NCBI GenBank assembly: GCA_001314545.1
Contig: LIHN01000001.1
Coordinates: forward strand, 650,180 to 714,179
From: Bacteroidetes bacterium HLUCCA01
GTDB taxonomy: Bacteria; Bacteroidota; Rhodothermia; Balneolales; HLUCCA01
DNA length: 64,000 nucleotides
Direction: 5' to 3'
In this document: positions 1 to 8,663 of the stretch, in pieces
Position numbering within the stretch: the stretch's first letter is position 1
Layout of the letters: the number at the start of each line of letters is the position of its first letter
The notes under the pieces: model-generated
What the model was told of the DNA's origin: nothing
Databases searched by the model: none
What the model saw: only the letters and a program-made list of their open reading frames with translations
Made by a program: the position numbers and the translations under genes

Positions 1-360
1 GTACCGGATGCGGCGGTTATCAAAGCGGGTCTGACCGATCAACTGGCCATGCACTTTAACCTGAAGCGGTTGAATTACAGCACCGATTTTCTGGTTGGGC
101 GTACCCGGTTTCATCCCGGGGCAACATCGTATCCCATTGAAAACATCCGGGAATACAAACCCAGGCAATTGAAGCAGGATCTGCGTGGATTGCGGGTACA
201 CATCCATCCGCGCAGCTTCCCCGAAGACACCCGGATGCTGTACCGAAGACTGGGTTTACAGATGGGTGAAGATGCCCACCTGTTCTTTACCCGGCTGGAG
301 GGAGGCATAGAAAACGGATTGATTGTAATTAAAACCGGTCCCGCCATTGCCTCGTCATGA
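1..360 (+). CDS. C-terminal part of a class I methyltransferase with THUMP-like domain (partial)
   Basis: The reading frame is open from base 1, so the gene begins outside the window and only about 119 C-terminal residues are seen. The start resembles the linker 'EPDAAxIRAGL' of SAM-dependent methyltransferases that carry a THUMP-like C-terminal domain. The rest has that domain's pattern: a 'hxPYKxxxLKxxL' stretch (IREYKPRQLKQDL), then 'VHIHPRSFPEDTRML', then 'LGLQMGEDAHLFFTR'. Such proteins are thought to modify nucleic acid, but the catalytic domain is not in the window, so the substrate is open. The assignment rests on pattern recall. It converges with the ATPase gene downstream. Confidence 0.6.
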   Translation, partial: VPDAAVIKAGLTDQLAMHFNLKRLNYSTDFLVGRTRFHPGATSYPIENIREYKPRQLKQDLRGLRVHIHPRSFPEDTRMLYRRLGLQMGEDAHLFFTRLEGGIENGLIVIKTGPAIASS

Positions 361-410
361 AAGAGCAGGATTGCTGACCCATCAGCGCGTAAACGGTATA
401 GCATCGGGCA

Positions 411-2120
411 TCACTGCCCCAAAGCAAACCGAAGGGTTTCGCAACGGGTAGTGAGTTCCTGTCGGGTCATGCTTCGGTAGGGTTCCGGCAGCAATTCCCG
501 CGAGGTGCACTCCATTACGGCAATCAGGGTCTGCAACTCTACCTCCTCGGGGTAGGATGGCGGTATGAAATCGGCGAAGGTTTCATCCAGTATTTCCGGG
601 GTAACCTGCTCACTGCCTGCTGTAGCTGCACGAAATTTCGCCCGGGTGAGGGCGGCCTCCATATCAGCACCCGAAAATGTAACAGCGCCCCCGGTAAGCA
701 ATTCGGGCACATAGGGCTCACTCAGATTAATCCGCGTCTTGCGGAGCATCGCGTCGTAGAGCTCCTGCCGCTCTTCCGGGGTGGATGGATACAGCAGTGC
801 GAGGTGTTCCTCGGCCCGACCCTGCCGTTTCAGATCGATGGGCATCAGGTCTGGTCGGGCGGTCATCAGAAACCAAACGATACGGCCACGATTCGCCGTG
901 TTGCTCATGAACTGTGCAATCTGGGCGAAGACCCGGCTTGAAACCCCGCTGTCACCGGACGCACTGCGGTCGCCAAGGTAGGCGTCGGCCTCGTCGATCA
1001 TGACAGCAACCGGTGCCATCGCGTCTAAAAGTGTGAGTATCTTTTCCAGATTCCCCTCGGTTACCCCCTGCCATTGCGACCTGAAATTCTTCAGTTTCAC
1101 CATCGGAATTCCAACTTCTCCGGCAAAACAGGTAACCATCCAGGTTTTCCCAGTACCCACCGGACCGGCAACCAGGTAACCCATGGGCATGACGTCCCTC
1201 CTGCCTGCACGCAGGTTGGCGGCGGCGGCTCTGAGGTGGGTTTTCACCCGCGCGTGACCGGCTACATCGTCCAGTGTGTATCGGGTATCTACAAACTCCA
1301 GGAGTCCGTACGCTTCAGCCTCAATAAGTTCCTTCTTGCTTTGCACCAGCGAGGCATAACTTAACCGGGTCTGATTTTCCATCGCTCCCGATATAATACT
1401 GCGGAGATTGATGCAGGAAAGACCGGCGGTCTGTTGGGCTAGAACCGGAAGCGGAACTTCCGAGAGCGTGTCAAAATCGGCACTTAGCGACTGAATAAAC
1501 GCCGTACGCTCCGCCTCGGCGGGAAGTTGTACCTTGATGGAGGATACAAAGGGGCTTTGGATGAGGCTTCGGTTCAGGTCGGTCACATTTTCGGCCAGCA
1601 GCAGTACGGTAAAATCGGCCGCAAGAAACAGAGGATCGTGCGACCATTTCTGCAGGGTTACCAGCACATTTCGGTCTTCAGAACCGGCTGCCCCCCCTTC
1701 ACTGACCGGAACGATGGTTTCAGCATAGTCAATGATGCATGCAATACTTTTTCCCTCACCCAGACGGAGCCGAAAAAAGTTCTCCAGAAGTGTGAGCACC
1801 CTGACCGGATCTTTGGGCAACTTGCCGGCAAAGTTGGTACCGGCATAGGCGTCGTATCCGGCTACGGCCCGCTGGAAGTCCTGCAGGCTGCCGGCATCGC
1901 GGAAACGTATACCGGAAGCACGGTCGTAGTACAGCACGATATCGCGGGAGCCGAACAGCTCATCGGAAATAAACGATTCAAAACGCATGAACTCGTAGTC
2001 ATCATCCCGCATAACCGGAACCATGTCACGGATGTTTCCATGAAGTACAAACTGATTCAGTGTTTTGCTGAAATATTTTTGGGCGAATTCCTGTGCCCAT
2101 AACGGATAATGCCTGTACAT
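411..2120 (-). CDS. AAA-family ATPase with degenerate N-terminal AAA-like half
   Basis: A 569-residue protein. The C-terminal half is a full AAA module: Walker A in 'GPVGTGKTW' (about residue 319), Walker B 'VMIDEADAY', sensor-1 region 'WFLMTARPDL' and a following arginine-rich 'KRQGRAEEH'. The N-terminal half has a Walker-B-like 'ACIIDYAET' and a sensor-like 'VLLLAENVTDLN' but no P-loop, so it looks like an inactive AAA copy, an arrangement also seen in Ycf46-like proteins. No transmembrane segment or protease domain is visible. It is a lone gene converging on the upstream methyltransferase. It is probably a remodelling ATPase, but the partner and substrate are unknown. Confidence 0.75.
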   Translation of the reverse strand: MYRHYPLWAQEFAQKYFSKTLNQFVLHGNIRDMVPVMRDDDYEFMRFESFISDELFGSRDIVLYYDRASGIRFRDAGSLQDFQRAVAGYDAYAGTNFAGKLPKDPVRVLTLLENFFRLRLGEGKSIACIIDYAETIVPVSEGGAAGSEDRNVLVTLQKWSHDPLFLAADFTVLLLAENVTDLNRSLIQSPFVSSIKVQLPAEAERTAFIQSLSADFDTLSEVPLPVLAQQTAGLSCINLRSIISGAMENQTRLSYASLVQSKKELIEAEAYGLLEFVDTRYTLDDVAGHARVKTHLRAAAANLRAGRRDVMPMGYLVAGPVGTGKTWMVTCFAGEVGIPMVKLKNFRSQWQGVTEGNLEKILTLLDAMAPVAVMIDEADAYLGDRSASGDSGVSSRVFAQIAQFMSNTANRGRIVWFLMTARPDLMPIDLKRQGRAEEHLALLYPSTPEERQELYDAMLRKTRINLSEPYVPELLTGGAVTFSGADMEAALTRAKFRAATAGSEQVTPEILDETFADFIPPSYPEEVELQTLIAVMECTSRELLPEPYRSMTRQELTTRCETLRFALGQ

Positions 2121-2166
2121 ACGATGTGAATTGAGTGAAGGGGTATTCAGGATGTCAAGATTTATT

Positions 2167-3459
2167 TCAGGGCTTGGGATAAAGCACCTGCAGCTTGACT
2201 ACTTCAATACGCGTTTGCGTGGCTTTTGTAATAATAAACTTGAAATCCTCGATGACAAGCTCTTCATTAAGCTTGGGTATGCGTCCGCATTTGTGGATAA
2301 TATAACCGGCGATGGTCTCGTAATCATCGTTTTCAGATTCAGCCAGATTCAATTGCGGCCAGGCTTCGGCCAGGTCTTCAATTTCAACACTACCGCTGAT
2401 CAGCCAGGTAGTATCATTGAGTTTCTTAATGAATTCATCATCTTCATCGTATTCATCCTGGATATCACCCACAACTTCTTCGAGAAGATCTTCAATAGTG
2501 ACCAATCCGGCCGTGCCGCCATACTCATCAATGACGATTGCCAGAGAGATATTTTGCTGGCGGAATTCAGCCAGCAGGGCTTTTGCACGCTGTGAACCGG
2601 GCACATGTTTGACAGGCCGGATAATATCAGAGAGTTTATCGGGCTCCCGAAACAGGTCATAGGCAAAAACCACGCCTATGATGTTGTCGATGCTGTCGTC
2701 GTAGACAGGAAGTTTCGAGAATCCGGTGGCGATAAATGCGTCGGTTGCCTCCCGCACGGTAGCTGATTTTTCCAATGCTGCAATTTCGGTGCGGGGAACC
2801 ATCGATTCTTTCACACGGATATTTTGAAGTTCCAGCACGTTGGTCAGAATTTCGGAATCATCGGCATCCAGACCACTTTCACCGTTGGTATCACTGCCTA
2901 TTTCACGGAAAAGGAGCTGGATATCAGATCGGCGAAAGTATTCCTCAACGCGGGCCGGTTCACGCTGCAGCAGATTGATAATAAATCGGGCGATCCCGTT
3001 GGTTATCGCCACAAATGGATAGAAAACCCAGCTCAGTATCCGAAGCGGAATGCTCAGGAAGGCCATGAACACATCCGGATAGGTGCGGAACATGGCCTTG
3101 GGGAGTACTTCCCCGAACACCATGATAATCAGGGAGGCAATGGTCGTCTGAATTACCAGCATGGCAGCCTCGCTGGGTTCGCCTCCTGTCCAGGTGAGAT
3201 AGAATGACTGAATGGGGGTGGTCAGAAACAGAGTCATCAAGGTTGCATAGGCCACATTGACGATGTTGTTACCTATCAGCGTAGTAGACAGGAACGAATC
3301 CGGATTGCGAACGAAGTACGACAAAAACCGGGCACTCAGGGTGTTTTTTCGGGCACGAAGTTCCAATTTGAGTCGATTTGCGCTCACATAGGCGATTTCA
3401 GACCCTGAAAAGAATCCACTGAGTAGAATTACAGCTACGATGAGGAGCCACTCATTCAT
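2167..3459 (-). CDS. CorC/HlyC-type (CNNM) membrane protein with CBS pair
   Basis: A 430-residue inner-membrane protein. The N-terminal DUF21 domain starts with 'LLSGFFSGSEIAYVSANR', typical of the CNNM/CorC family, and has about four hydrophobic segments up to residue 165. A pair of CBS domains follows from 'VKESMVPRTEIAALEK' to 'IEDLLEEVVGDIQDE', and a C-terminal CorC_HlyC domain ends at 'LQVLYPKP'. The family is linked to divalent cation (Mg/Co) efflux or homeostasis, and GldE of gliding Bacteroidota is a relative. The length is normal. It lies 42 bp upstream of nothing co-directional within the crotonase set, so it may be its own unit. Confidence 0.9.
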   Translation of the reverse strand: MNEWLLIVAVILLSGFFSGSEIAYVSANRLKLELRARKNTLSARFLSYFVRNPDSFLSTTLIGNNIVNVAYATLMTLFLTTPIQSFYLTWTGGEPSEAAMLVIQTTIASLIIMVFGEVLPKAMFRTYPDVFMAFLSIPLRILSWVFYPFVAITNGIARFIINLLQREPARVEEYFRRSDIQLLFREIGSDTNGESGLDADDSEILTNVLELQNIRVKESMVPRTEIAALEKSATVREATDAFIATGFSKLPVYDDSIDNIIGVVFAYDLFREPDKLSDIIRPVKHVPGSQRAKALLAEFRQQNISLAIVIDEYGGTAGLVTIEDLLEEVVGDIQDEYDEDDEFIKKLNDTTWLISGSVEIEDLAEAWPQLNLAESENDDYETIAGYIIHKCGRIPKLNEELVIEDFKFIITKATQTRIEVVKLQVLYPKP

Positions 3460-3501
3460 GGTGTGACTCCCGGTCTAGACGGAGGTTCCAAAATTTATGC
3501 G

Positions 3502-4290
3502 TTAGTTACCATTAAAAACCGGCGTACGCTTTTTCAGAAAAGCGTCTGTTCCCTCTTTAAAATCGCGGGTACCACACAGTGCTCCGAAAGCCTCGGCCTC
3601 TGCGATGTACCCCTTGCCAGGCTGGTCTGCAACGGCATTTACCGCTTCAATAGCTTTAGCTACGGCAACCGGACCTCGTTGCACTATCTGCCCCAGCACT
3701 TCACGCGTGGTGGCCATGCCCTCTGATGGATCGGTAACCCAGTTTACAAGACCCATTTCAAGGGCTTCCCGGGCTTTTACGGGTTTACCGGTCAGTATCA
3801 GCTGCAGCGCTCTGCCTTTCCCGACCAGCTGGGTCAGTCGTTGTGTACCCCCGTATCCGGGTATGAGTCCGAGTGTCACTTCCGGCAGACCGAATAGCGC
3901 GGTATCACTGGCAATCCGAAGATGACAAGCCATTGCCAGTTCACATCCACCTCCCAGCGCATATCCATTTACGTAGGCAACCATGGGCTTGGCCGAGTGC
4001 TCGATGAGCGAAAAAATTTGCTGGCCCCGCTCCGAAAGCGCCGTTCCGGTAAAGGTGTTGAGTCCGGCAAGCTCCTGAATATCGGCCCCGGCAACAAAAG
4101 CCCGGTTGCCAGCACCGGTAATGATGACCGCTTTGACCGCGGAATCATGACGCAATTTCATGATGGCTCCTTCCAGATCATTCATCACTTCTGCGTTAAG
4201 CGCGTTAAGCTTATCTGCACGATTGATGGTTAGAACTGCGATACCCTGCTCGTCGGTTTCCAGGGTGAGCGTCTGATAGGTCTGACTCAT
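3502..4290 (-). CDS. Enoyl-CoA hydratase (crotonase family)
   Basis: A 262-residue crotonase of normal length. Both catalytic glutamates of true enoyl-CoA hydratases are present: Glu117 in 'GGGCELAMA' and Glu137 in 'FGLPEVTLGLIPGYGGTQ'. The oxyanion-hole segment 'AFVAGADIQEL' lies near residues 64-74. It probably hydrates short-chain 2-enoyl-CoA in fatty acid or amino acid breakdown. Its ATG follows directly on the stop codon of the membrane coiled-coil gene, so it is the last gene of the PspA set and likely translationally coupled, although the function seems unrelated to envelope stress. Confidence 0.9.
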   Translation of the reverse strand: MSQTYQTLTLETDEQGIAVLTINRADKLNALNAEVMNDLEGAIMKLRHDSAVKAVIITGAGNRAFVAGADIQELAGLNTFTGTALSERGQQIFSLIEHSAKPMVAYVNGYALGGGCELAMACHLRIASDTALFGLPEVTLGLIPGYGGTQRLTQLVGKGRALQLILTGKPVKAREALEMGLVNWVTDPSEGMATTREVLGQIVQRGPVAVAKAIEAVNAVADQPGKGYIAEAEAFGALCGTRDFKEGTDAFLKKRTPVFNGN

Positions 4291-5163
4291 TCAGTTTTTA
4301 TTGCGTTGCCGTTGGGCCCGCTGCTGGTCGGCATCGGGTTCATCGGTAAAATTATCCATCTTTTCTATGATATTAAAGCCCGGCAGGATATTGTCGTCCA
4401 GGTCTTCAACAATAGATACGGTTTCTTCCACATCGGTCAGTAAGTGATCCAGCTGAAAGCCGATTTGCTCAGGATTTGTCATGGTTATGGACTGCTCGTA
4501 AATGTAGCGCATGGCATCTTCCATGGTTTCAAGCTGTGAAATACAAACCTGCAGTCTTTCTCTGGCAGCGGCCAGTTTGGATTTTCGCTTTTGAAGTATT
4601 TGCAGTCGTCTGGTTTTAATTTCACGGAGCTTCTCACTCTGTATCTGATTCAATTCATCCTGTACCGACTGGATTTCAGCTGCAAGTTGCTCCTGACGGG
4701 TAGTGCTGATATAGCTGTCATACCGCTCCCTGGCATCCAGCATGTAGATATAGTGTGTAAGCAGGCCTTTGATTTTAGCGCCAACCGGCCCGATGAAACC
4801 CTGACTGCTTTGCGGAAATTTGCTGAAATTCTGCTCAATTTTATCGGCTACACTTTTGAGAACCAGAAATTTCTTCTGGGCGGCCGGAGACAGATTATAG
4901 AACACCTCCTTCTCCTGGGTATCCCGGGGCCGACCGCGAAGGATACGCGCCAGGGTCAGCCGTTTAAACCCTTCCGTACGCGGAACAACGCCCAGATAAA
5001 CCAGCTCCGCCCCTATGGCCATGGTAAATATGATGTTGGCGAAGTTACCGATGTCATTTACAAAGAAGGCCGTCAGTGCCGACAAAAACAGAAAACCGAG
5101 ATTTATCGGGTGTACAAATGCTTCTCGTGTGTAATTTACCGATAATTCCGATGCAGGGGACAT
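4291..5163 (-). CDS. Two-TM coiled-coil protein of the PspA operon, function unknown
   Basis: A 290-residue protein. Two hydrophobic segments at about residues 20-40 and 42-60 ('LGFLFLSALTAFFV', 'IIFTMAIGAELVYLGVV') form a hairpin. The remainder is a long, charged, probably coiled-coil region (about residues 130-230, e.g. 'QDELNQIQSEKLREIKTRR'). The tail is acidic then basic ('DEPDADQQRAQRQRNKN'). I do not recognise a named family. Its place between pspA-type genes and a crotonase, 12 bp after the preceding stop, suggests a membrane anchor or partner for the PspA-like protein. That is inference from context. Confidence 0.7.
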   Translation of the reverse strand: MSPASELSVNYTREAFVHPINLGFLFLSALTAFFVNDIGNFANIIFTMAIGAELVYLGVVPRTEGFKRLTLARILRGRPRDTQEKEVFYNLSPAAQKKFLVLKSVADKIEQNFSKFPQSSQGFIGPVGAKIKGLLTHYIYMLDARERYDSYISTTRQEQLAAEIQSVQDELNQIQSEKLREIKTRRLQILQKRKSKLAAARERLQVCISQLETMEDAMRYIYEQSITMTNPEQIGFQLDHLLTDVEETVSIVEDLDDNILPGFNIIEKMDNFTDEPDADQQRAQRQRNKN

Positions 5164-5175
5164 AACAGTAGGGTG

Positions 5176-5637
5176 TTAAATTCGCGGACCAATTGTTTTG
5201 GTTGATGCAGATTGACCGGTTTTTTCCGAAGTTTCATCACGCTTTTCCCGGCCCACAGACTTGGTTACTTCCGGCAGGTCACTGAGTTTGTTTTCGATAT
5301 CCTGATGAACCAATCCCATTTCGGCCCGGATCTGCTCAATGGTTTGCCGGGCCTGTTCTTTATCCATCCATGCCTGCGTTTCCTCCTGCTCAGCACGCTG
5401 TGTATGGGAGTCTATGAAATGCTCAAGTTTTGCTTCAGCTCTGGCTAAGTGCACCTGCACGGTTTCAACGGCCTGATCGAGCCGCTCCACTACCGAGCGG
5501 TCACCGATTTTCTGCAGCGCTTCTTTGACAGAGGCTACGCGTCTTGCATTGACCGCCTTCTCCTTTAGTTCCCTGAGGGCACGGTAGTGCTCCTTGTAGG
5601 CTTCCTTGAGTTTTTCACGTTCCTCTTGAGTGTTCAT
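5176..5637 (-). CDS. Coiled-coil protein encoded next to PspA
   Basis: A 153-residue soluble, highly charged protein, largely helical, with heptad-like stretches ('EEREKLKEAYKEHYRALRELK', residues 5-25 region, and 'QARQTIEQIRAEMGLVHQDI'). The frame stays open upstream to 5856, but that part lies inside pspA in another frame and is low-complexity shadow. The ATG at 5637, 4 bp after the pspA stop, gives a sensible N-terminus. No known domain is recognised. It is probably a cytosolic partner of the PspA-like protein, since both are helical and translationally adjacent. Confidence 0.7.
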   Translation of the reverse strand: MNTQEEREKLKEAYKEHYRALRELKEKAVNARRVASVKEALQKIGDRSVVERLDQAVETVQVHLARAEAKLEHFIDSHTQRAEQEETQAWMDKEQARQTIEQIRAEMGLVHQDIENKLSDLPEVTKSVGREKRDETSEKTGQSASTKTIGPRI

Positions 5638-5641
5638 GGTT

Positions 5642-6394
5642 TCAGGATTTCGTCTTGGTACGACCCAACGTTTTGCCGGAGGAGGTCTCTTCCGGGGTAT
5701 TGTCCATGGCAGAGGGAGCCTGCGTGGTATCCGTTTGCTGCATTTCCAGCTTGAACTGTTTAACCAGCTCTGATGCCCGCATTTTTTCAGCGTCAATTTC
5801 AATTTCCATCGTTTTGGTGTCGACGCTGTCGAGCGCGATTTCCATACGGGCCTCATTTTTCGCCGTCTCCTCGTTGAGACGGTTAATCATCTCGGTGTGG
5901 GTAGAATCCACCCCACCCACCTCAAACTGCTCCAGCGTATCAGCGACCTTGGCCTGCCATGCGGCACGCTCACTGGCTCTGAGGGCTTCGCGGGCTTCCT
6001 GAATCTTGCGGTCTTTCTCACGCAGGAACGATTTTTTTACCTGGAGGGCTTTTTCATAGGCCTGCTCGGCATACGCCAGCTGCGACTTGGCAGACTCTAC
6101 ATTTTCACGGGTTTTCTGCAGTTGCAACGCGTAATTCTCAGCTATATCATCACGCTGTGCGTTGATAGCAGCCTTGATTTTCGAGGTAATTTCGTCCAGG
6201 TTTTTCTCGTAACGGGCAACTTCCTTGCGCAGCAGCATTACGTTGGCCTTAACGGTAGCAATATTTTCGTTCATGCGCGGAACCTGATCGTTAAGTTCCC
6301 GAATGTTTTGCTCGAGTATAAGCTTTGGATCTTCCATCGAGCTTACGACTCCGCCGAAAAGGGATTTAATGGCGCGTACAAATCGTTTCCACAT
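5642..6394 (-). CDS. pspA: PspA/IM30 (Vipp1) family envelope-stress protein
   Basis: A 250-residue protein beginning 'MWKRFVRAIKSLFGGVVSSM', an amphipathic N-terminal helix, followed by 'EDPKLILEQNIRELNDQVP', which is diagnostic of the PspA/IM30 family. Long coiled-coil helices run to about residue 215, and a low-complexity tail ends in basic residues. Family members assemble on the inner membrane as ESCRT-III-like rods or rings and protect it under stress. I chose the ATG at 6394 over an in-frame start 22 codons earlier because the amphipathic helix must be N-terminal. It heads a minus-strand set with two helical companions. No PspF-like regulator or PspB/C is nearby. Confidence 0.88.
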   Translation of the reverse strand: MWKRFVRAIKSLFGGVVSSMEDPKLILEQNIRELNDQVPRMNENIATVKANVMLLRKEVARYEKNLDEITSKIKAAINAQRDDIAENYALQLQKTRENVESAKSQLAYAEQAYEKALQVKKSFLREKDRKIQEAREALRASERAAWQAKVADTLEQFEVGGVDSTHTEMINRLNEETAKNEARMEIALDSVDTKTMEIEIDAEKMRASELVKQFKLEMQQTDTTQAPSAMDNTPEETSSGKTLGRTKTKS

Positions 6395-6456
6395 GGTTCT
6401 GTAATTTAGATGTAACGGGTAGTGTTGAGATAAAGGTAATTGGCCGGCGACAGGAT

Positions 6457-7797
6457 TCAAAGTTTATGCACGCCTTGTGCATCAACCCTGTGGGTAATCA
6501 TGGTCAGCGGACTTGGTTGGTTGTCCGTTATCTGTATGGCCGCCTGTAAACGCGAAACGGAAGCATCAATAATATCTTTGTTGTTCGTGTGAATGCGGGC
6601 AATTGTTTCACCACGCCTAAGGGGTTGTCCTGCCTTGCGTAGAAACTCGATGCCGGCCACAGGATCGATGGTATCTTCCTTGCGGATACGGCCTGCACCC
6701 AATTCAACGGCAGTCATGCCAATTTCATAGGAATCCATCGCGGCGATAAAGCCATCCTGTAATGCAGGAACATCCACGATGTGGGATGCAGCCGGATATC
6801 GCTGAGGATTCCGCAATAAGTCGGCATCCCCGCCCTGTTCTGTTACAATGTCGAGCAGCTTCTGAAATGCCGATCCATCCGCGATAGCCGCACGGCTCAT
6901 GGCTACGCCCTCCTCAACACTCCCGGCCCGGCCGCCCAGATAAATCATGGTACCGGACAGCATCAGTGTGACCTCCATCATGGCCGCCTCACCGTGCCCC
7001 TGCAGGGCCAGGGCACTTTCGCGCACCTCCAGCCAGTTACCAACGGTTTCACCCAGCGGCTGATCCATATTGGTAATGTACCCTATGGTTTTCTTGCCGA
7101 ATCGTTCGCCGATGGACACCAGTTTCTCAGCCAGTTCCAGGGCCTGTTCCGGGGTTTTCATAAACGCGCCGCTGCCGCATTTTACATCCAGAACCAGCGC
7201 GTCAATGCCCTCGGCGAGTTTCTTGCTCATGATACTGCCAGCAATCAGCGGGATGCACTCAACCGTAGCGGTTACATCACGCAGCGCGTACATGCGCTTG
7301 TCGGCCGGGGCAATATCTTCGGTTTGTCCGATGAGTACAAGGTTGTGTTTTCGCAGCACCTGTGCGTATTGTTCAAGATCCAGATGTACGTTGAAACCTG
7401 TTATGGATTCCAATTTATCAAGCGTTCCGCCGCTATGGCCAAGTCCGCGACCCGATATCATGGGTACCGGAACACCGCAGGCCGCCACGATGGGCGCCAG
7501 AATCAGCGAGAGTTTATCGCCCACGCCCCCTGTTGAATGCTTATCTACTTTGGTACCCGGAACATCTGACAAATCCACTACGATGCCGGAATGCAGCATC
7601 GCGGAGGTAAGGTCGGCCGATTCACGGTCATTCAGCCCGTTGAGAAAAATTGCCATGAGCAGGGAACTGACCTGATAATCGGGCAGTTCATCACGGGTGT
7701 ATGCTTTGATGATATAGTCAATTTCTTCGGTAGTCAGGCTCTGCCTCTCGCGTTTTTTTCGGATCAGAGAAACCATATTAAAAGGTGTTGAACTCAT
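6457..7797 (-). CDS. deoA: Pyrimidine-nucleoside (thymidine) phosphorylase
   Basis: A 446-residue enzyme that cleaves thymidine or uridine with phosphate to the base and (deoxy)ribose 1-phosphate. The family signature 'KHSTGGVGDK' lies at residues 86-95 and the phosphate/pyrimidine loop 'SGRGLGHSGGTLDKLE' at 115-130. The length equals DeoA/Pdp. The frame extends upstream to 7890, but the ATG at 7797 gives the normal N-terminus before 'NMVSLIRKKRERQSLT'. I cannot tell DeoA (thymidine) from Pdp (broad pyrimidine) by eye. It is divergent from the operon starting at 7944. Confidence 0.92.
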   Translation of the reverse strand: MSSTPFNMVSLIRKKRERQSLTTEEIDYIIKAYTRDELPDYQVSSLLMAIFLNGLNDRESADLTSAMLHSGIVVDLSDVPGTKVDKHSTGGVGDKLSLILAPIVAACGVPVPMISGRGLGHSGGTLDKLESITGFNVHLDLEQYAQVLRKHNLVLIGQTEDIAPADKRMYALRDVTATVECIPLIAGSIMSKKLAEGIDALVLDVKCGSGAFMKTPEQALELAEKLVSIGERFGKKTIGYITNMDQPLGETVGNWLEVRESALALQGHGEAAMMEVTLMLSGTMIYLGGRAGSVEEGVAMSRAAIADGSAFQKLLDIVTEQGGDADLLRNPQRYPAASHIVDVPALQDGFIAAMDSYEIGMTAVELGAGRIRKEDTIDPVAGIEFLRKAGQPLRRGETIARIHTNNKDIIDASVSRLQAAIQITDNQPSPLTMITHRVDAQGVHKL

Positions 7798-7943
7798 TGC
7801 AATTCTTTTTCGTAAACGGTTGTCTGCATATTTAACGTTAGCGCTGGCTTGCCGGCTGCACTGGTAATGACCGTGAATACCATAGTGCAAAGGATGCCGG
7901 CTTTGTATATCTTAAACCGGAAGATAAAGTAAATCCAGCTGAC

Positions 7944-8654
7944 ATGAATATCCCACTTTTTGAAATCCTCGTACTGATTTTTGTGCTTTGGCCGCTTATC
8001 CAGCGATTTCTGGAAAAGAACAAACCCAAGCCGGGTGCCGGTACGGACCTTGAAGTACCGTACGGTGAAAGTGAGGAACCCTTCGCGGAGTCGCCCCGAA
8101 GGTCCGAACAAAAACCGGACTGGGAAGAGGCTATGCGTGAACTGGAAATGATATTTACCGGTGAACGGCCTTCTCAGCCAACCCCCCGTGAAATTGAGGA
8201 AAGTTCACAGCGCCGCGCCACCATGGATCAGCGACGGCAAGACGGTACAGACCGTAGTGCGGCCTTGCGTGCACAGGCTGAACTGGGGTCGTCACGCAGA
8301 GAAAGTATGCTTCGTCAGCAGGATGTCACGCAACAGTCGCGCAGACTTAACCCAGATCTAGGCAACACGCGCAGAACGGATCTGGAACAAATGACTTCAC
8401 GCCGACTCATCAAGAAAACGGTCCGACCGGAGGAAATGGCCAGCGCCGAGGAGATGGTTGAGCAGCTCATGGAATCTGAAAATCCGATTTATACCAGCCT
8501 GAACGACGCCCCTGAAATTCAGACGGATGCCGCATCACGTTCATTTACTGTTTTTGACGATGTGCGTGATCCCCAGCGACTTCGGGAATTTTTTGTCATG
8601 AAGGAAATTCTGGACAAACCGGTATCACTTCGCCGCGTTCGCAACTTCGTCTGA
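7944..8654 (+). CDS. Membrane-anchored disordered protein, unknown
   Basis: A 236-residue protein with one N-terminal hydrophobic helix ('PLFEILVLIFVLWPLIQRFL', residues 4-23). The rest is a charged, Arg/Gln/Glu-rich and probably disordered region (residues 35-190). The last 35 residues are more ordered ('RDPQRLREFFVMKEILDKPVSLRR'), possibly a short binding module. I do not recognise a family. It is the first gene of a tight plus-strand operon: 9 bp to the PdxB-like gene, then two ABC genes. The N-terminal anchor suggests an inner-membrane protein with a cytoplasmic tail. Confidence 0.65.
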   Translation: MNIPLFEILVLIFVLWPLIQRFLEKNKPKPGAGTDLEVPYGESEEPFAESPRRSEQKPDWEEAMRELEMIFTGERPSQPTPREIEESSQRRATMDQRRQDGTDRSAALRAQAELGSSRRESMLRQQDVTQQSRRLNPDLGNTRRTDLEQMTSRRLIKKTVRPEEMASAEEMVEQLMESENPIYTSLNDAPEIQTDAASRSFTVFDDVRDPQRLREFFVMKEILDKPVSLRRVRNFV

Positions 8655-8663
8655 TATTCTGTT

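Noticed and set aside
5638-5856. N-terminal extension of the coiled-coil gene downstream of pspA
   Set aside because: It lies wholly inside pspA in another frame and is Pro/Arg/Lys low complexity. The ATG at 5637 fits the operon spacing.
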